From NCBI RefSeq assembly GCF_033547095.1, contig NZ_CP137852.1, positions 3,217,501-3,281,500 of the forward strand: a stretch of DNA of 64,000 bases, written 5' to 3'. This DNA comes from Sediminicoccus rosea. Its GTDB lineage: Bacteria > Pseudomonadota > Alphaproteobacteria > Acetobacterales > Acetobacteraceae. Position 1 is the first letter of the stretch. The number at the start of each line of letters is the position of its first letter. This document shows, piece after piece, positions 1 through 10,100 of this stretch. The translations under genes were made by a program, and so were the position numbers. The notes below the pieces were generated by a model that was given only the letters and a program-made list of their open reading frames with translations, was not told where the DNA came from and searched no databases.

Positions 1-1
1 C

Positions 2-109
2 GCGCTGCGCGATGCCAGGGTCCTGCATGCCCGTGTCTCGATCGAGAAGCCGGATGCCTTCGCCGATGCCGAGAGCGTGGGCGTGACAGTGGAGCGGGAG
101 CGGGTCTAA
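2..109 (+). CDS. folB: Dihydroneopterin aldolase-like protein FolB, C-terminal end only
   Basis: Only the last 35 codons are inside the window; the frame enters at base 2 and ends at TAA 107-109. The tail reads RVSIEKPDAFADAESVGVTV, followed by ERERV. It matches the usual end of the FolB/dihydroneopterin aldolase family, a strand containing a K-P pair followed by a G-V-x-V-E-R strand. FolB makes 6-hydroxymethyl-7,8-dihydropterin in folate synthesis. A folB gene just before uvrC is, to my knowledge, a common order in Acetobacteraceae, which supports the call. The catalytic residues lie upstream of the window, so the assignment rests on the C-terminal motif and context. Confidence 0.6.
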   Translation, partial: ALRDARVLHARVSIEKPDAFADAESVGVTVERERV

Positions 110-442
110 ATCGAAGTCAAGTCTTTACGGCTCTTCGGACGAAGAATCATCCACTGCCCGAGGGCTCAACTCCCGACCCACTGAATCTACAATACTTTCT
201 TCATCAAGTTAACACATTCCCGCCCCAGTTTCGCGTCTGAAATCAATAAATTCAATGAGTTGCTCCTTTGCCCATTCTCAAGGCAATGCGAGGTGAACCC
301 AGGCGTAAGGCCGGTCTCCCTGGCGTCGGGCCGGCATCACCCACAGAGTTATCCACAGGATCCGGGGATTGTTTCGTAGGGCCTTGGGCATCAGGCCCGG
401 CCCGGCTTGAGGGACCGGCTCCGCCCCGGTAAGCGCAGCACC
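110..442. other. AT-rich intergenic region upstream of uvrC
   Basis: This 333-base gap holds no convincing gene. Bases about 115-290 are strikingly AT-rich compared with everything around them, with runs such as AATCAATAAATTCAATGAG. A perfect DnaA box follows at 349-357, and the sequence then returns to high GC before uvrC. It probably contains the uvrC promoter, but I could not assign -35/-10 boxes with confidence. Short frames on the minus strand here look like chance. Confidence 0.6.
349..357 (+). promoter_or_regulatory. Perfect DnaA box (TTATCCACA)
   Basis: TTATCCACA at 349-357 matches the consensus TTATNCACA exactly and sits beside the AT-rich block at about 115-290. Only one perfect box is visible, so this is a DnaA-binding candidate and not evidence of a full replication origin. 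Confidence 0.5.
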
Positions 443-2365
443 ATGGAATCCGCCGATCCGCCCGAGGCAGTCCCGCTGAGCGGCCTCGCCGTGCTCGAGG
501 CGGCGCTGCCCAACCTGCCGCTCTCGCCCGGCGTCTATCGCATGCTCGATGCCAAGGGGGATGTCCTCTACGTCGGCAAGGCACGGGCCATCCGCAAGCG
601 CGTCACCAGCTACACCCAGGTCGCGCGCCTGCCCGAGCGGCTGCGACGGATGGTGCACGAGACACGCCGCGTCGAGGTCATCACCACCGCCTCCGAGGCG
701 GAGGCGCTGCTGCTGGAAGCGAACCTCATCAAGAAGCTGAGGCCGCGCTACAACATCGTCCTCCGCGACGACAAATCCTATCCCTGGCTCGTCGTCACGG
801 ATGACCACCCCTTCCCGCAGATCGCCAAGCATCGCGGCGAGCGGCGCAAGGGCGCGAGCTACTACGGCCCCTTCGCCAGCGTCTGGGCGGTGAACCAGAC
901 CATCACGGCGCTGCAGCGCGTCTTTCTGCTGCGCACCTGCCGCGACACGGTGTTCGATACGCGCGACCGCCCCTGCCTGCTGCACCAGATCAAGCGCTGC
1001 TCCGCCCCCTGCGTCGAGCGCATCAGCGCCCAGGACTACGGCGCGCTGGTGGCCGAGGCGAAGGAATTCCTGGCGGGCGAGGTGCCGAGCATCCAGAAGC
1101 GCCTCGCCGCCGAGATGGAGGAAGCGGCCGAGCGCCTGGAGTTCGAGCGCGCCGCCGCGTTGCGCGACCGCATCCGCGGGCTGACCCATGTGCAGGGCAC
1201 GAGCCGCATCAACCTCGACGGTGTCGGCGATGCCGATGTGGTGGCGCTGCACATGGCGGCCGGCCAGTCCTGCGTGCAGGTCTTCTTCTTCCGGGGCGGG
1301 CGCAACAACGGCAACCGCCCCTATTTCCTCACGCACTCCAAGAGCGACATCACGCCCGAGGAGGTGCTGGGCAGCTTCCTCGGCCAGCTCTACGACGACC
1401 TGCCACCGCCGCCCCTGGTCCTGCTCAGCCATGAGGTGCCCGACGCGGCGCTGATCGCCGAGGCGCTCTCCATCAAGGCGCAGGCCGCGCGCGGCGGCCG
1501 CAAGGTGGAACTGCACCGCCCGCAACGCGGCGAGAAGCGCGACATCGTGAACCACGCCGAGACCAATGCGCGCGAGGCGCTGGAGCGCCGCCTCGCCGAA
1601 TCGACGGCGCAGGGCCAGCTGCTGGAGGGCGTGCAGCGCCTCTTCGACCTGCCGGAGCGGCCCGAGCGCATCGAGGTCTATGACAACAGCCACATGATGG
1701 GCACCAACGCCTATGGCGCGATGATCGTGGGCGGCCCCTCGGGCTTCATGAAATCGGCCTATCGCAAGTTCTCCATCAAGGAGGCCAAGCCCGCAGATGG
1801 CTCCGCGCCCCGTGGGGGCGACGACTTCGCCATGATGCGCGAGGTGCTGGAACGCCGCTTCGGCCGCGCCCTGAAGGAGGACCCGGCCCGCACCGAGGAG
1901 GGCTGGCCCGACCTTGTCATCATCGATGGCGGCCAGGGCCAGCTTTCGGCGGCGAGTGCGGTGATGGCGGAACTCGGCCTGGAGGACATCCCCCTGGTCG
2001 CCATCGCCAAAGGCGTGGACCGCGACGCGGGCCGCGAATGGTTCCACATGGCCGGGCGCGAGGCGTTCCAGCTGCCGCCGCGCGACCCCGTCCTCTATTA
2101 TCTGCAGCGCCTGCGGGACGAGGCGCACCGCTTCGTCATCGGCACGCACCGCGCGGGCCGTGCCAAATCCCTGACCAGATCCGAACTGGACGACGTGCCC
2201 GGCGTCGGCCCCAAGGTGAAGCGGGAGCTGCTCAACCACTTCGGCTCGGCCCGCGGGGTGCGCCAGGCGAGCGAGGCGGACCTAGGCAATTGCCCTGGCG
2301 TCGGCCCGGCCCTGGCCCGGCGGATATATGAGCATTTCCACCTTGGCGCCGGCCAAGCTACATAG
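443..2365 (+). CDS. uvrC: UvrABC system protein C (excinuclease subunit)
   Basis: A 640-residue nucleotide-excision-repair nuclease that makes both incisions around lesions marked by UvrA/UvrB. The N-terminus has the GIY-YIG nuclease signature (GVY at 30-32, YVG at 43-45). A UVR motif ([20 protein letters not shown]) lies near residues 225-250, and the RNase H-like C-terminal nuclease begins at [16 protein letters not shown]. Two helix-hairpin-helix motifs (VPGVGPKVK and CPGVGPALA) close the protein. An in-frame TTG at 407 is possible, but ATG 443 ([10 protein letters not shown]) fits the family length better. pgsA starts 5 bases after the stop, the same uvrC-pgsA order as in enterobacteria. 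Confidence 0.96.
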   Translation: MESADPPEAVPLSGLAVLEAALPNLPLSPGVYRMLDAKGDVLYVGKARAIRKRVTSYTQVARLPERLRRMVHETRRVEVITTASEAEALLLEANLIKKLRPRYNIVLRDDKSYPWLVVTDDHPFPQIAKHRGERRKGASYYGPFASVWAVNQTITALQRVFLLRTCRDTVFDTRDRPCLLHQIKRCSAPCVERISAQDYGALVAEAKEFLAGEVPSIQKRLAAEMEEAAERLEFERAAALRDRIRGLTHVQGTSRINLDGVGDADVVALHMAAGQSCVQVFFFRGGRNNGNRPYFLTHSKSDITPEEVLGSFLGQLYDDLPPPPLVLLSHEVPDAALIAEALSIKAQAARGGRKVELHRPQRGEKRDIVNHAETNAREALERRLAESTAQGQLLEGVQRLFDLPERPERIEVYDNSHMMGTNAYGAMIVGGPSGFMKSAYRKFSIKEAKPADGSAPRGGDDFAMMREVLERRFGRALKEDPARTEEGWPDLVIIDGGQGQLSAASAVMAELGLEDIPLVAIAKGVDRDAGREWFHMAGREAFQLPPRDPVLYYLQRLRDEAHRFVIGTHRAGRAKSLTRSELDDVPGVGPKVKRELLNHFGSARGVRQASEADLGNCPGVGPALARRIYEHFHLGAGQAT

Positions 2366-2370
2366 ACGCC

Positions 2371-2988
2371 GTGCCGACCGACCTTCCCAACCTCCTCACC
2401 CTCTCGCGGATCCTGGCGATTCCGCTGCTGGTGGTGTTCGTCGCGATTCGCGCCCCCTGGGCCGACATGGCGGCCTGCGCGCTGTTCTCGGCCGCCGCCA
2501 TCACCGACTACTTCGACGGCAAGATCGCGCGCGACCGCAAGATCGTCTCCGATTTCGGCCGCATGCTGGACCCGATCGCGGACAAGCTGCTGGTCGGCGC
2601 GGCGCTGATGCTGCTGGCCGGCTTCGACCGCCTGCCCAATTGGGCGCTGCTGCCGGCCATCGTCATCATGCTGCGCGAGATCCTCGTCTCGGGCCTGCGC
2701 GAATACCTGGCCGGGATCAATTTCGGCCTGCCGGTCACGGCGCTCGCCAAGTGGAAGACGGGCTTCCAGATGGGCGCGCTCGGCACGCTGCTGGCGGGCG
2801 ACACCGGCGCCGCCGTGATCGGCCTCGGCTTCCTGCCCGTCTCGCTGATCGGCGAACTCATGCTCTGGACCGCGGCCGCGCTCACGCTGGTCACCGGCTG
2901 GGACTATCTCGCGGCCGGGCTGCGCCATGTGGCGCGCGAGGCGCCGCCTCACAATTCGTCACCCGTGAACCACATGGAGCGGCCTTGA
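2371..2988 (+). CDS. pgsA: CDP-diacylglycerol--glycerol-3-phosphate 3-phosphatidyltransferase
   Basis: A 205-residue inner-membrane enzyme that makes phosphatidylglycerol phosphate, the committed step to phosphatidylglycerol and cardiolipin. The CDP-alcohol phosphotransferase motif DG-x2-AR-x8-G-x3-D-x3-D is perfect at residues 49-71 (DGKIARDRKIVSDFGRMLD, then PIAD). Several hydrophobic segments surround it. The start is GTG 2371, five bases after the uvrC stop, which implies cotranscription. Length and motif both fit PgsA; among CDP-alcohol transferases the uvrC linkage favours PgsA over phosphatidylserine synthase. Confidence 0.93.
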   Translation: MPTDLPNLLTLSRILAIPLLVVFVAIRAPWADMAACALFSAAAITDYFDGKIARDRKIVSDFGRMLDPIADKLLVGAALMLLAGFDRLPNWALLPAIVIMLREILVSGLREYLAGINFGLPVTALAKWKTGFQMGALGTLLAGDTGAAVIGLGFLPVSLIGELMLWTAAALTLVTGWDYLAAGLRHVAREAPPHNSSPVNHMERP

Positions 2989-3007
2989 GATCGCGCCGCA
3001 CCCGACG

Positions 3008-3026
3008 CATCTTGCAGTGCAAGATG
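3008..3026 (+). other. Perfect hairpin between pgsA and the lipoprotein gene
   Basis: CATCTTGC-AGT-GCAAGATG forms an 8-bp perfect stem with a 3-base loop, 19 bases after the pgsA stop and 24 bases before the next start. No T-run follows, so it may be an mRNA-stability or attenuation structure instead of a classical terminator. Confidence 0.45.
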
Positions 3027-3049
3027 TCCTTCCGCTCCAGGAGTCACGA

Positions 3050-3676
3050 ATGCGCTTGAAGCTCTCGGCGTTCAGGGCGGCTGCCCTGCTGACCGCCACG
3101 GTTGCGCTGGCGGGCTGCAGCAATGTCGAGTCGGGCATCGCCGGCGTGCAGCGCAGCCTGTCGGGCACCTATGACCGCTTCGGGCCGAACTGGGGCGGCA
3201 TGCGCCCCGCCATGCCGACAGAGAGCCTGACCGTGCAGCGCATCCGCGGCGCCGCCGATCCGCTCGAGCCGCTGCGCCCCGAGCCCGGCGATGTCTGGCC
3301 GGTCGAGGAAGGCCCGCGCGCCACCCTCGCCAACCCGGAGGAGGCGCTGCGCGGCGTCCGCACGAGCGAAGCGCCCCCGCCCCGCACGCGCGGCAGCAGC
3401 AGCGCCTTCGAGAACGCGCCCGGCGCCGCGCCGCCCGTCATGTCGCCCATCTTCGAGGCGCCCACGCCCCCGCCGCGCGCCAACCGCACCGATGGCGCCA
3501 CCGCGCCGGGCCAGGTCTTCCAGACGCCGCAGGGCGGCGTCGTGGGCACCGGCGGCGCGGGCAATGTGCAGTCCACCGTCTCGCCCCGCGGCTCGGGCCT
3601 CGCCATTCGCGACGGCGCCACCACCACGCTGTTCGGCCCCGATGGCCGCGCGCAGCAGGTGCCGACGCCGCGCTGA
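3050..3676 (+). CDS. Putative lipoprotein of unknown function
   Basis: A 208-residue protein with an n-region (MRLKLSAFRAAALLTATVA) and the lipobox LAGC at about residue 20, so it is probably lipidated after signal peptidase II cleavage. The mature part is rich in Pro, Ala, Gly and Arg and looks largely disordered; it ends QQVPTPR. ATG 3050 follows an AGGAG box; an in-frame ATG at 3017 would destroy the signal peptide. I do not recognise a family. It stands between pgsA and moaD, only 3 bases before moaD, so it is probably part of the same transcript. Confidence 0.7.
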   Translation: MRLKLSAFRAAALLTATVALAGCSNVESGIAGVQRSLSGTYDRFGPNWGGMRPAMPTESLTVQRIRGAADPLEPLRPEPGDVWPVEEGPRATLANPEEALRGVRTSEAPPPRTRGSSSAFENAPGAAPPVMSPIFEAPTPPPRANRTDGATAPGQVFQTPQGGVVGTGGAGNVQSTVSPRGSGLAIRDGATTTLFGPDGRAQQVPTPR

Positions 3677-3679
3677 GCC

Positions 3680-3931
3680 ATGCAGATCCTGTATTTCGCC
3701 TGGGTGCGCGAGAAGATCGGCCGCGCCGGTGAGGAGCTGGCCCTGCCCGCCGGCATCGCCGATGTGGGCGGGCTGATGCGGCACCTCGCCACGCTCGGCC
3801 CGGGCCATGCGGCGGCCTTCGCCAACCCCACGGCCATCCGCGCCGCCGTGAACCAGGACTTCGCCGCCCTGACCGATCCGGTCACGGACCGCGACGAGGT
3901 TGCCTTCTTCCCGCCCGTGACCGGTGGCTGA
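3680..3931 (+). CDS. moaD: Molybdopterin synthase small subunit MoaD
   Basis: An 83-residue ubiquitin-fold sulfur carrier. It starts MQILYFAWVREKIG and ends with the essential Gly-Gly (PPVTGG), whose C-terminal glycine carries the thiocarboxylate. It donates sulfur to MoaE to turn precursor Z (cPMP) into molybdopterin. moaE begins 15 bases downstream, giving the usual functional pair. The length matches the family. Confidence 0.95.
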   Translation: MQILYFAWVREKIGRAGEELALPAGIADVGGLMRHLATLGPGHAAAFANPTAIRAAVNQDFAALTDPVTDRDEVAFFPPVTGG

Positions 3932-3946
3932 GGAGGGCGGCTGAAC

Positions 3947-4390
3947 ATGGCGCGCATCGCCGTCCAGGAAGCGCCCTTCGACATCGCCGCCGAGACGGCG
4001 CGCCTGACCGAGGGCCGCGCCGATATCGGCGCGGTGGCGAGCTTCACCGGGATCTGCCGCGCCGATGACGGCCTCGCCGCGATGGTGCTTGAGCATTATC
4101 CCGGCATGACCGAGCGCGCGCTCGCGAAGATCGCGGCCGAGGCCGAATCGCGCTGGCCGCTGACCGGCTGCACCGTGATCCATCGCGTGGGCCGCCTGGA
4201 GCCAGGCGCGCCCATCGTGCTGGTGCTGACGGCGAGCGGCCATCGCCAGGCGGCGCTGGAGGCCTGTGCCTTCCTGATGGACTGGCTGAAGACCAAGGCG
4301 CCCTTCTGGAAGCGCGAGGAATTCACGGAAGGCCACGCCCGCTGGGTCGAGGCGCGCAGCGAGGACGACGCCGCCGCCGGACGTTGGTAG
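3947..4390 (+). CDS. moaE: Molybdopterin synthase catalytic subunit MoaE
   Basis: A 147-residue subunit that, with MoaD, inserts two sulfurs into cPMP. The active-site segment KTKAPFWKRE carries the two conserved lysines (about K117 and K122, equivalent to E. coli K119 and K126). The upstream GxVxxFxGxxR pattern appears as GAVASFTGICR, and the HR(V/I)G element as HRVGRLEPG. It follows moaD by 15 bases. The molybdenum enzymes it serves are not in this window. Confidence 0.95.
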   Translation: MARIAVQEAPFDIAAETARLTEGRADIGAVASFTGICRADDGLAAMVLEHYPGMTERALAKIAAEAESRWPLTGCTVIHRVGRLEPGAPIVLVLTASGHRQAALEACAFLMDWLKTKAPFWKREEFTEGHARWVEARSEDDAAAGRW

Positions 4391-4403
4391 AGGGGCGGTG
4401 GTG

Positions 4404-5702
4404 ATGCACCTCGCCGCCATCCTGGCCGGCGGGCTGATCCTGCTCTGGCCGGCCTTCTTCAACGGCTATCCGCTGCTCTTCAGCGACAGCGGCGCCTTCC
4501 TGGCGCAGACCGTCGTGCCGCTGATGATCTGGGACAAGCCCTGGATCTACGGCCCCTTCGCCTGGATCTTCCACCAGCATGTCTCGCTCTGGGGGACCAT
4601 CCTCGCGCAGGGGGCGATCGTCTCGCACCTGCTCTGGCTGCTGGCGCGGGTGCTCGGGCGTGCGACGCCGCTGCGGCACCTCACGCTCTGCGCGGGGCTC
4701 GCGCTGCTGACCACCCTGCCCTGGTCGGCCGCGCTGGTGATGCCGGACATCCTCGCACCCGTCGCGGTGCTGGCGGCGGTGCTGCTCGGCTGGGCATGGG
4801 CGGCGCTGGGCCCGGGCGAGCGGCTCTGGCTCATCCTGCTCGGCAGCGTCGCGACGGCGGCGCATCTCTCGCACCTGCCGGTGATGCTGGCGCTGGTGGT
4901 CCTGGCCCTGCTGCCGCGCCTGCGCTGGTGGCGCGGCCTCGCCGTGGCGATGCCGCTGCTGGGCGCGATCCTGCTGCTGCTGGCCACCAACATCGCGGGG
5001 CATGGGCGCATCGCCCTCTCACCCTATGGCAGCAGCTTCCTGCTCGCGCGGCTGATCGCCGACGGGCCGGCCGCGCGGACCATCGCCGCGCGCTGCCCGG
5101 AGGCGGGCTGGTATCTCTGCGCCTTCACCGACCGCCTGCCGATGGATGCCGACACCTTCCTTTGGGCGCCCGACAGCCCGGTGAACCGGGCCCCCGAGGG
5201 CACACCCATCTTCCTGGGCGGCATGCTCCTGGCGCCCGAGGCCGGCGCCATCATCGCCGAGACCCTGTGGCGCGAACCCTGGGCCGTGCTGCAAGCGGGG
5301 CTGGGCAATGGGGGGCGGCAATTGGTCACGGCCGGCATCGGCGACATCCTGGACAACCGGCATCTCGGGCTGGCGGTGCGCCCACGCCTGGTCCAGGGCT
5401 TCCCGCCGAGCGAGGCGGCCGCCTTCGACGCCGCACGCCAGCAGGGGCCGGAGCTGGCCGAAGCCGGGCGCGCCATCGCCTGGCTGCACCCGCTGGTGCT
5501 GCTGCTCAGCCTGCCCCTGCTCGCCTGGGGCTGGCTGCGCGGGGATGCGCGGATGCGCGGCGTGCTGCTGGCGCTGGTGGTGGCGGTGCTGGCCAATGCC
5601 TGGGCGACGGGCGGGCTTTCGGGCGTGCATGCGCGCTACCAGGCGCGCATCGCCTGGCTGCTGCCGCTCGGCGCCTGGCTGGCCCTGCCCTGGCGGCGCT
5701 GA
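4404..5702 (+). CDS. Polytopic membrane protein of unknown function
   Basis: A 432-residue protein with about ten hydrophobic segments spread over its length, so an integral inner-membrane protein. The first loop reads FNGYPLLFSDSGAFL, recalling the acidic first periplasmic loop of GT-C type glycosyltransferases, but I cannot place it in a family. Start options are GTG 4398, GTG 4401 and ATG 4404; an AGGGG box at 4391-4395 favours ATG 4404. It follows moaE by 13 bases and is likely the last gene of the uvrC operon. The next gene is convergent. Confidence 0.7.
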   Translation: MHLAAILAGGLILLWPAFFNGYPLLFSDSGAFLAQTVVPLMIWDKPWIYGPFAWIFHQHVSLWGTILAQGAIVSHLLWLLARVLGRATPLRHLTLCAGLALLTTLPWSAALVMPDILAPVAVLAAVLLGWAWAALGPGERLWLILLGSVATAAHLSHLPVMLALVVLALLPRLRWWRGLAVAMPLLGAILLLLATNIAGHGRIALSPYGSSFLLARLIADGPAARTIAARCPEAGWYLCAFTDRLPMDADTFLWAPDSPVNRAPEGTPIFLGGMLLAPEAGAIIAETLWREPWAVLQAGLGNGGRQLVTAGIGDILDNRHLGLAVRPRLVQGFPPSEAAAFDAARQQGPELAEAGRAIAWLHPLVLLLSLPLLAWGWLRGDARMRGVLLALVVAVLANAWATGGLSGVHARYQARIAWLLPLGAWLALPWRR

Positions 5703-5715
5703 ATTCGCGCGCGGA

Positions 5716-7170
5716 TCAAAGCCGCGCGGCCACCCCGCTCACGCCCGTCGCGAATTCGAGCTGCGCCAGCGCCGTCAGATAGGCGGCGCGGGCATTGTTC
5801 GCACCGACGCGCGTGGCATTCAGCGTGCGCAGCGCGTCCAGCACGTCGAGCAGCGAGCGGCCGCCGGCGAGATAGGCCTGCTCGGCGCTGCGATAGGCCA
5901 GCTCGGCCCGGTTCAGCGCGCCGCCGGTGTAGAGGCGCAGCAGCGCGCGGGACTGCTCGTAGGCCGCCCAGGCGGTGGCGAAATCGGCCCGGCCCTGTAG
6001 CAACGCGGCGCGCGCCTGCGCCTCCAGCTGCGCCTGCTGTCCCGCCGCCGTGCCGACCTGCCCGGTCACGATCTGGTTGGTGAAGAGCGGCACGGAGAGG
6101 CTGAAGGTGAACTGGTTGGTGGCGTTCAGCGGCTGCGAGGCGCTGGGCAGGTCCTGCGAGAGGCGCGAGCGGCTCCAGCCACCGTTCAGGGTCACGTCGC
6201 GCCAGCGCTGCGCTTCCGCGAGGCTGGTATTCGCCGCGCCCGCGGTCGCGGCGCGCGCGGCGGCCACCACATCGGCGCGGTTCTGCACCGCCTCGGCCAG
6301 CTCCTCGCGCGTCGCACCCGGCGTCGGCATGGCGTCGAAGCGGCCGCGCACGTCGAGCGCCACGGGCGGCAGCGCTGCGGTGGTCGCGTTGCGCGTGGCG
6401 GGCGCGCTGAAGGCGGCGGCGTCCATCGCCAGAACGACAGCCACCTGCGCGACGGCGGCCGCGTAGTTCTGCGCCGCATTGGTGACGTCGGCCTCGAAGG
6501 GCAGCCGGCTCGCCTGGAAGCGCAGCAGGTCGCCCTCGGGCAGCGCGCCATCCTGCAATTGCCGGCGCAGCAGCGCCTCGGTGCGGTCCAGGCTGCCCCG
6601 ATTGGCGAGCGCCACCTCGAGATTGGCGCGTGCCGCCAGCGCCGCGATGAAGGCCTGGCGGAGCTGGAAGAACTGGCCGCGCAGCGCATCCAGCACCTGC
6701 GCCTCGGCCACCGCGATGTTCTGCTCGGCCAGGCGCGTGCGCAGCGTGCGCTTGCCGCCCGTCTCGATCAGCACGGTGAGGCCGAGGGCGATGTTGTTCG
6801 AGGGGCTGATGAAGCGCGCCCCCTCGATCCGGTTGTTGCTCTGCGTGCTGTTGAACTCGGCGAAGTTGTTGCCGACCGTGACCGAGGGCGGCGGCAGGGA
6901 GGAGGCGACGAGGCGCTGCGCGCGCACCGCATCCACCCCGCGCTGCGCCGCGATGACGTTGAGGTTGCGCTCCAGCAGCATCCGCTCCGCCTGGTCGAGC
7001 GAGATCACGCGCGTGCCGGCGGGCAGCGGCAGCGGCGCCATGCCGGGGCCGGCGGCGCGCGCCGGGCGGGCGGTGGGCGACGCGGCGGGCGCGGCCACGG
7101 TGGGCGGGGTCTGCGCCCATGCGGGCGCGGCCAGCAGCAGCAGCGCCAGCGAGGGGGTGAGGCGCATCAT
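5716..7170 (-). CDS. Outer-membrane efflux channel, TolC/CzcC family
   Basis: A 484-residue protein with a signal peptide (MMRLTPSLALLLLAAPAWAQ) and two long alpha-helical repeats of the outer membrane efflux family (PF02321), for example ISLDQAERMLLERNLNVIAA and RSAEQAYLAGGRSLLDVLDA. It would form the outer-membrane exit duct of the tripartite pump encoded just upstream. Its ATG at 7168-7170 overlaps the pump gene's TGA (ATGA), indicating translational coupling. Partner identity suggests metal or cationic substrates, but the channel itself does not reveal specificity. Confidence 0.9.
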   Translation of the reverse strand: MMRLTPSLALLLLAAPAWAQTPPTVAAPAASPTARPARAAGPGMAPLPLPAGTRVISLDQAERMLLERNLNVIAAQRGVDAVRAQRLVASSLPPPSVTVGNNFAEFNSTQSNNRIEGARFISPSNNIALGLTVLIETGGKRTLRTRLAEQNIAVAEAQVLDALRGQFFQLRQAFIAALAARANLEVALANRGSLDRTEALLRRQLQDGALPEGDLLRFQASRLPFEADVTNAAQNYAAAVAQVAVVLAMDAAAFSAPATRNATTAALPPVALDVRGRFDAMPTPGATREELAEAVQNRADVVAAARAATAGAANTSLAEAQRWRDVTLNGGWSRSRLSQDLPSASQPLNATNQFTFSLSVPLFTNQIVTGQVGTAAGQQAQLEAQARAALLQGRADFATAWAAYEQSRALLRLYTGGALNRAELAYRSAEQAYLAGGRSLLDVLDALRTLNATRVGANNARAAYLTALAQLEFATGVSGVAARL

Positions 7171-10100
7171 GCCGGCAGCCCCGCGCGCTCACGCCGCGCC
7201 GCCAGCGCCGCCTCCTGCCGCGCGAGGTCGGCCGGGCGGCCCAGCAGGTCGATCAGCGCCGGGAACACCACCAGGATGAAGACCGGCACGAGGCCGATGC
7301 CACCCACCACGACGATGGCGAGCGGCTTGGTGACGTCCGCGCCGATGCCGGTCGCCAGCGCCATGGGCAGCAGGCCGAAGAAGCTCGCGAAGCAGGTCAT
7401 GAAGACCGGGCGCAGCCGGTCCTGGCCGGATTGGTCGAGGGCGGCACGCCAGGGCATCCCCTCATGCCGCAGGTGGTTGAAGTGGGCGAGCAGGATGATC
7501 CCCTCCATCACGGTGATGCCGAAGAGCGCCAGGAAACCGATGGCGGCCGGCACCGAGAAGTTCAGACCCGCCGCCCCCAGCGCCAGGATGCCACCGACCA
7601 GCGACATCGGCACCATGGCCATGACCAGCAGCATCTCCCGGATGTTGCCGAACTGCACGTAGAGCAGGATCATGATGATGATCAGCGCGACGGGCACGAT
7701 CATCAGCAGGCGCTTCACCGCCTCCTGCAGGTTGCGGAACTCGCCCACCCAGTCGAGGCGATAGCCGGGCGGCAGCTGCACCTCGCGCTGCACCAGGGCC
7801 TGCGCCTCCAGCACGGCACTCGCCGGATCGCGGCCGCGGACCGAGAAGCGGATGGGCACGTAGCGGCTGCCATCCTCGCGATAGACATAGGCCGTGCCCG
7901 AGACGAGCTGGATGGACGCGACATCGGCCAGCACCGCGCCGCGCGGCCCGCCCACCGGGATGCGGCCGATGGCGTCGAGGCTGTTGCGATAGGGCTCGGC
8001 CAGGCGCACCACGATGGGGAAGTTGCGGTCACCCCCCGGCTCGTAGAGGCGCCCCGCCTCGCGCCCGCCGATCGCCGCCTGGATCACGTCGTTGATCTCC
8101 TCCACGCGCAGGCCGAAGCGGGCGGCGCGCGCGCGATCGATGGTGACCGAGACGGTGGGCTGGCCGAGCGTGGGAAAGACCGCGATGTCGGTCAGGCCCC
8201 GCACCTGCGTCAGCAGCCCGCGGATCTGTTCCGCGCGGGCCGTCAGCACGTCGAGCTCGGTGCCGAAGACCTTGATGGCATTCGCCCCCTTCACGCCCGA
8301 GGCCGCCTCCTGGACGTTGTCGCTGATCGCCTGGGCGAAGCTGAACTGCACGCCGAGGAACCGTTCGGAGAGGCGGGCGTTGATCGCCGCCACCAGGCCA
8401 TCGCGGTTGCGCGCGGTGGTCCAGCGCTCGGGCGGCAGGAGGGGCATGAAGAACTCGGCATTGAAGAAGCCGGCCGGGTCGGTGCCGTCATCCGGGCGGC
8501 CCTGCTGCGAGGTGACGGTGATGGCCTCGGGGAATTCCATCAGCGTGGCGCGGATGCCCTGCACCGTCGCGTGCCCCTCCTCCAGGGAGATGGTGCCCGG
8601 CATGGTGGCGCGGACCCAGAGGTTGCCCTCCTCCAGCGTCGGCAGGAATTCGGCGCCAAGCAGCGAGAGCACGAAGATCGAGACGGCGACCAGGATGGCG
8701 GCGACCGTCAGCGCGAAGGCGCGGGCCGCCATCGCCGCCTGGTAGAGCTTGGCATAGGACCAGCGCAGCGCGCGGACCAGCGGCGTGTCGCGCTCCTGGC
8801 TGTTCTCGCTCAGCAGCACGGCGGACAGCGCCGGGACGATGGTGAAGGCCGCGATCAGCGAGCCCGCGATGGCATAGGCGTAGGTCTTGGCCATCGGGCC
8901 GAAGATGCGCCCCTCGATGCCGCCCATCGTGAAGAGCGGGATGAAGGCGACGATGACGATGAGCAGCGCGAAGAGGATGGGCTTGCCCACCTCGCTGCCC
9001 GCGCGGAGGATGATGAGCGAGATGCCGGACAACCCGCCCGCCGCCTGCCCGCCCGCATAGAGATGCGGGTTGCGCCGCGCCATGGCGAGGTGGCGGTAGA
9101 TGTTCTCCACCATGATGATGGTCGCATCCACCAGCAGCCCGAAATCCAGCGCGCCGATGCTGAGCAGGTTGGCGCTCTCGCCGCGGGCCAGGATCACCAG
9201 CACGGCGAAGAAGAAGGCGAAGGGAATGGTGGCGGCGACGACGATGGCGCCCCTGAGATCACCCAGGAAGAGCCACTGGATGACGAGGATGAGCACCACG
9301 CCCACGATGATGTTGTGCACCACCATGTGCGTCGCGAGCTTCACCAGTTCCTCGCGGTCATAGATGGGCACGATGCGCACGCCCGGCGGCAGGATGCCGC
9401 CCGCATTGATGCGCGCGACCTCGGCCTGCACGCCATGGATGGTAGGCAGCGTCTGCTCGCCGCGCCGCATCAGCACGGTGGCCAGCACCACATCCTCATC
9501 CCTCTCATGTCCCGCGATGCCGAGGCGCGGCAGCGCGCCGATCTCGATGGTCGCGACATCGGAGAGCAGCACGGGCGTGCCATCGCTCGATGCGCTGAGG
9601 ACGATGTTGCGGATGTCGTCCAGGCTGCGGATCAGGCCGATGCCCTGCACCACCGCGGCCTGCGGGCCGATCTGGATGGTGCCCGCCCCCACCGTCGCGT
9701 TGCCGCTGCGCACCGCCTCGATCACCGCCGGCAATTGCAGGCCGAAGGCGTTGAGGCGCGGCAGGTCGATGGTGACGGAGTAGGATTTGCTGCGGCCGCC
9801 GAAGCTCGTCACATCCACCACGCCGGGCACGCGCTTGAAGCGCCGCTCCAGCACCCATTCCTGCAGCACCTTCAGGTCATCGGGCGAGAAGCCGGGCGGG
9901 CCCACGACGCGGTAGCGCATGATCTCCCCGATGGGCGAGAGCGGGCTGATGGTGGGGTTGGCGCCATCCGGCAGGTCGCGCAGGACGGCGAGGCGGTTCA
10001 GCACCTGCTGCAGCGCCTGCTCATAGGTGTAGGCGAAGGTGAACTGCACCCGCACGTCGGACAGGCCGAAGAGGCTGGTCGAGCGGATCGAGTTCAGGTT

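Noticed and set aside
110-442. Replication origin
   Set aside because: Only one perfect DnaA box, and no dnaA, dnaN, parAB, gidA or hemE gene nearby.
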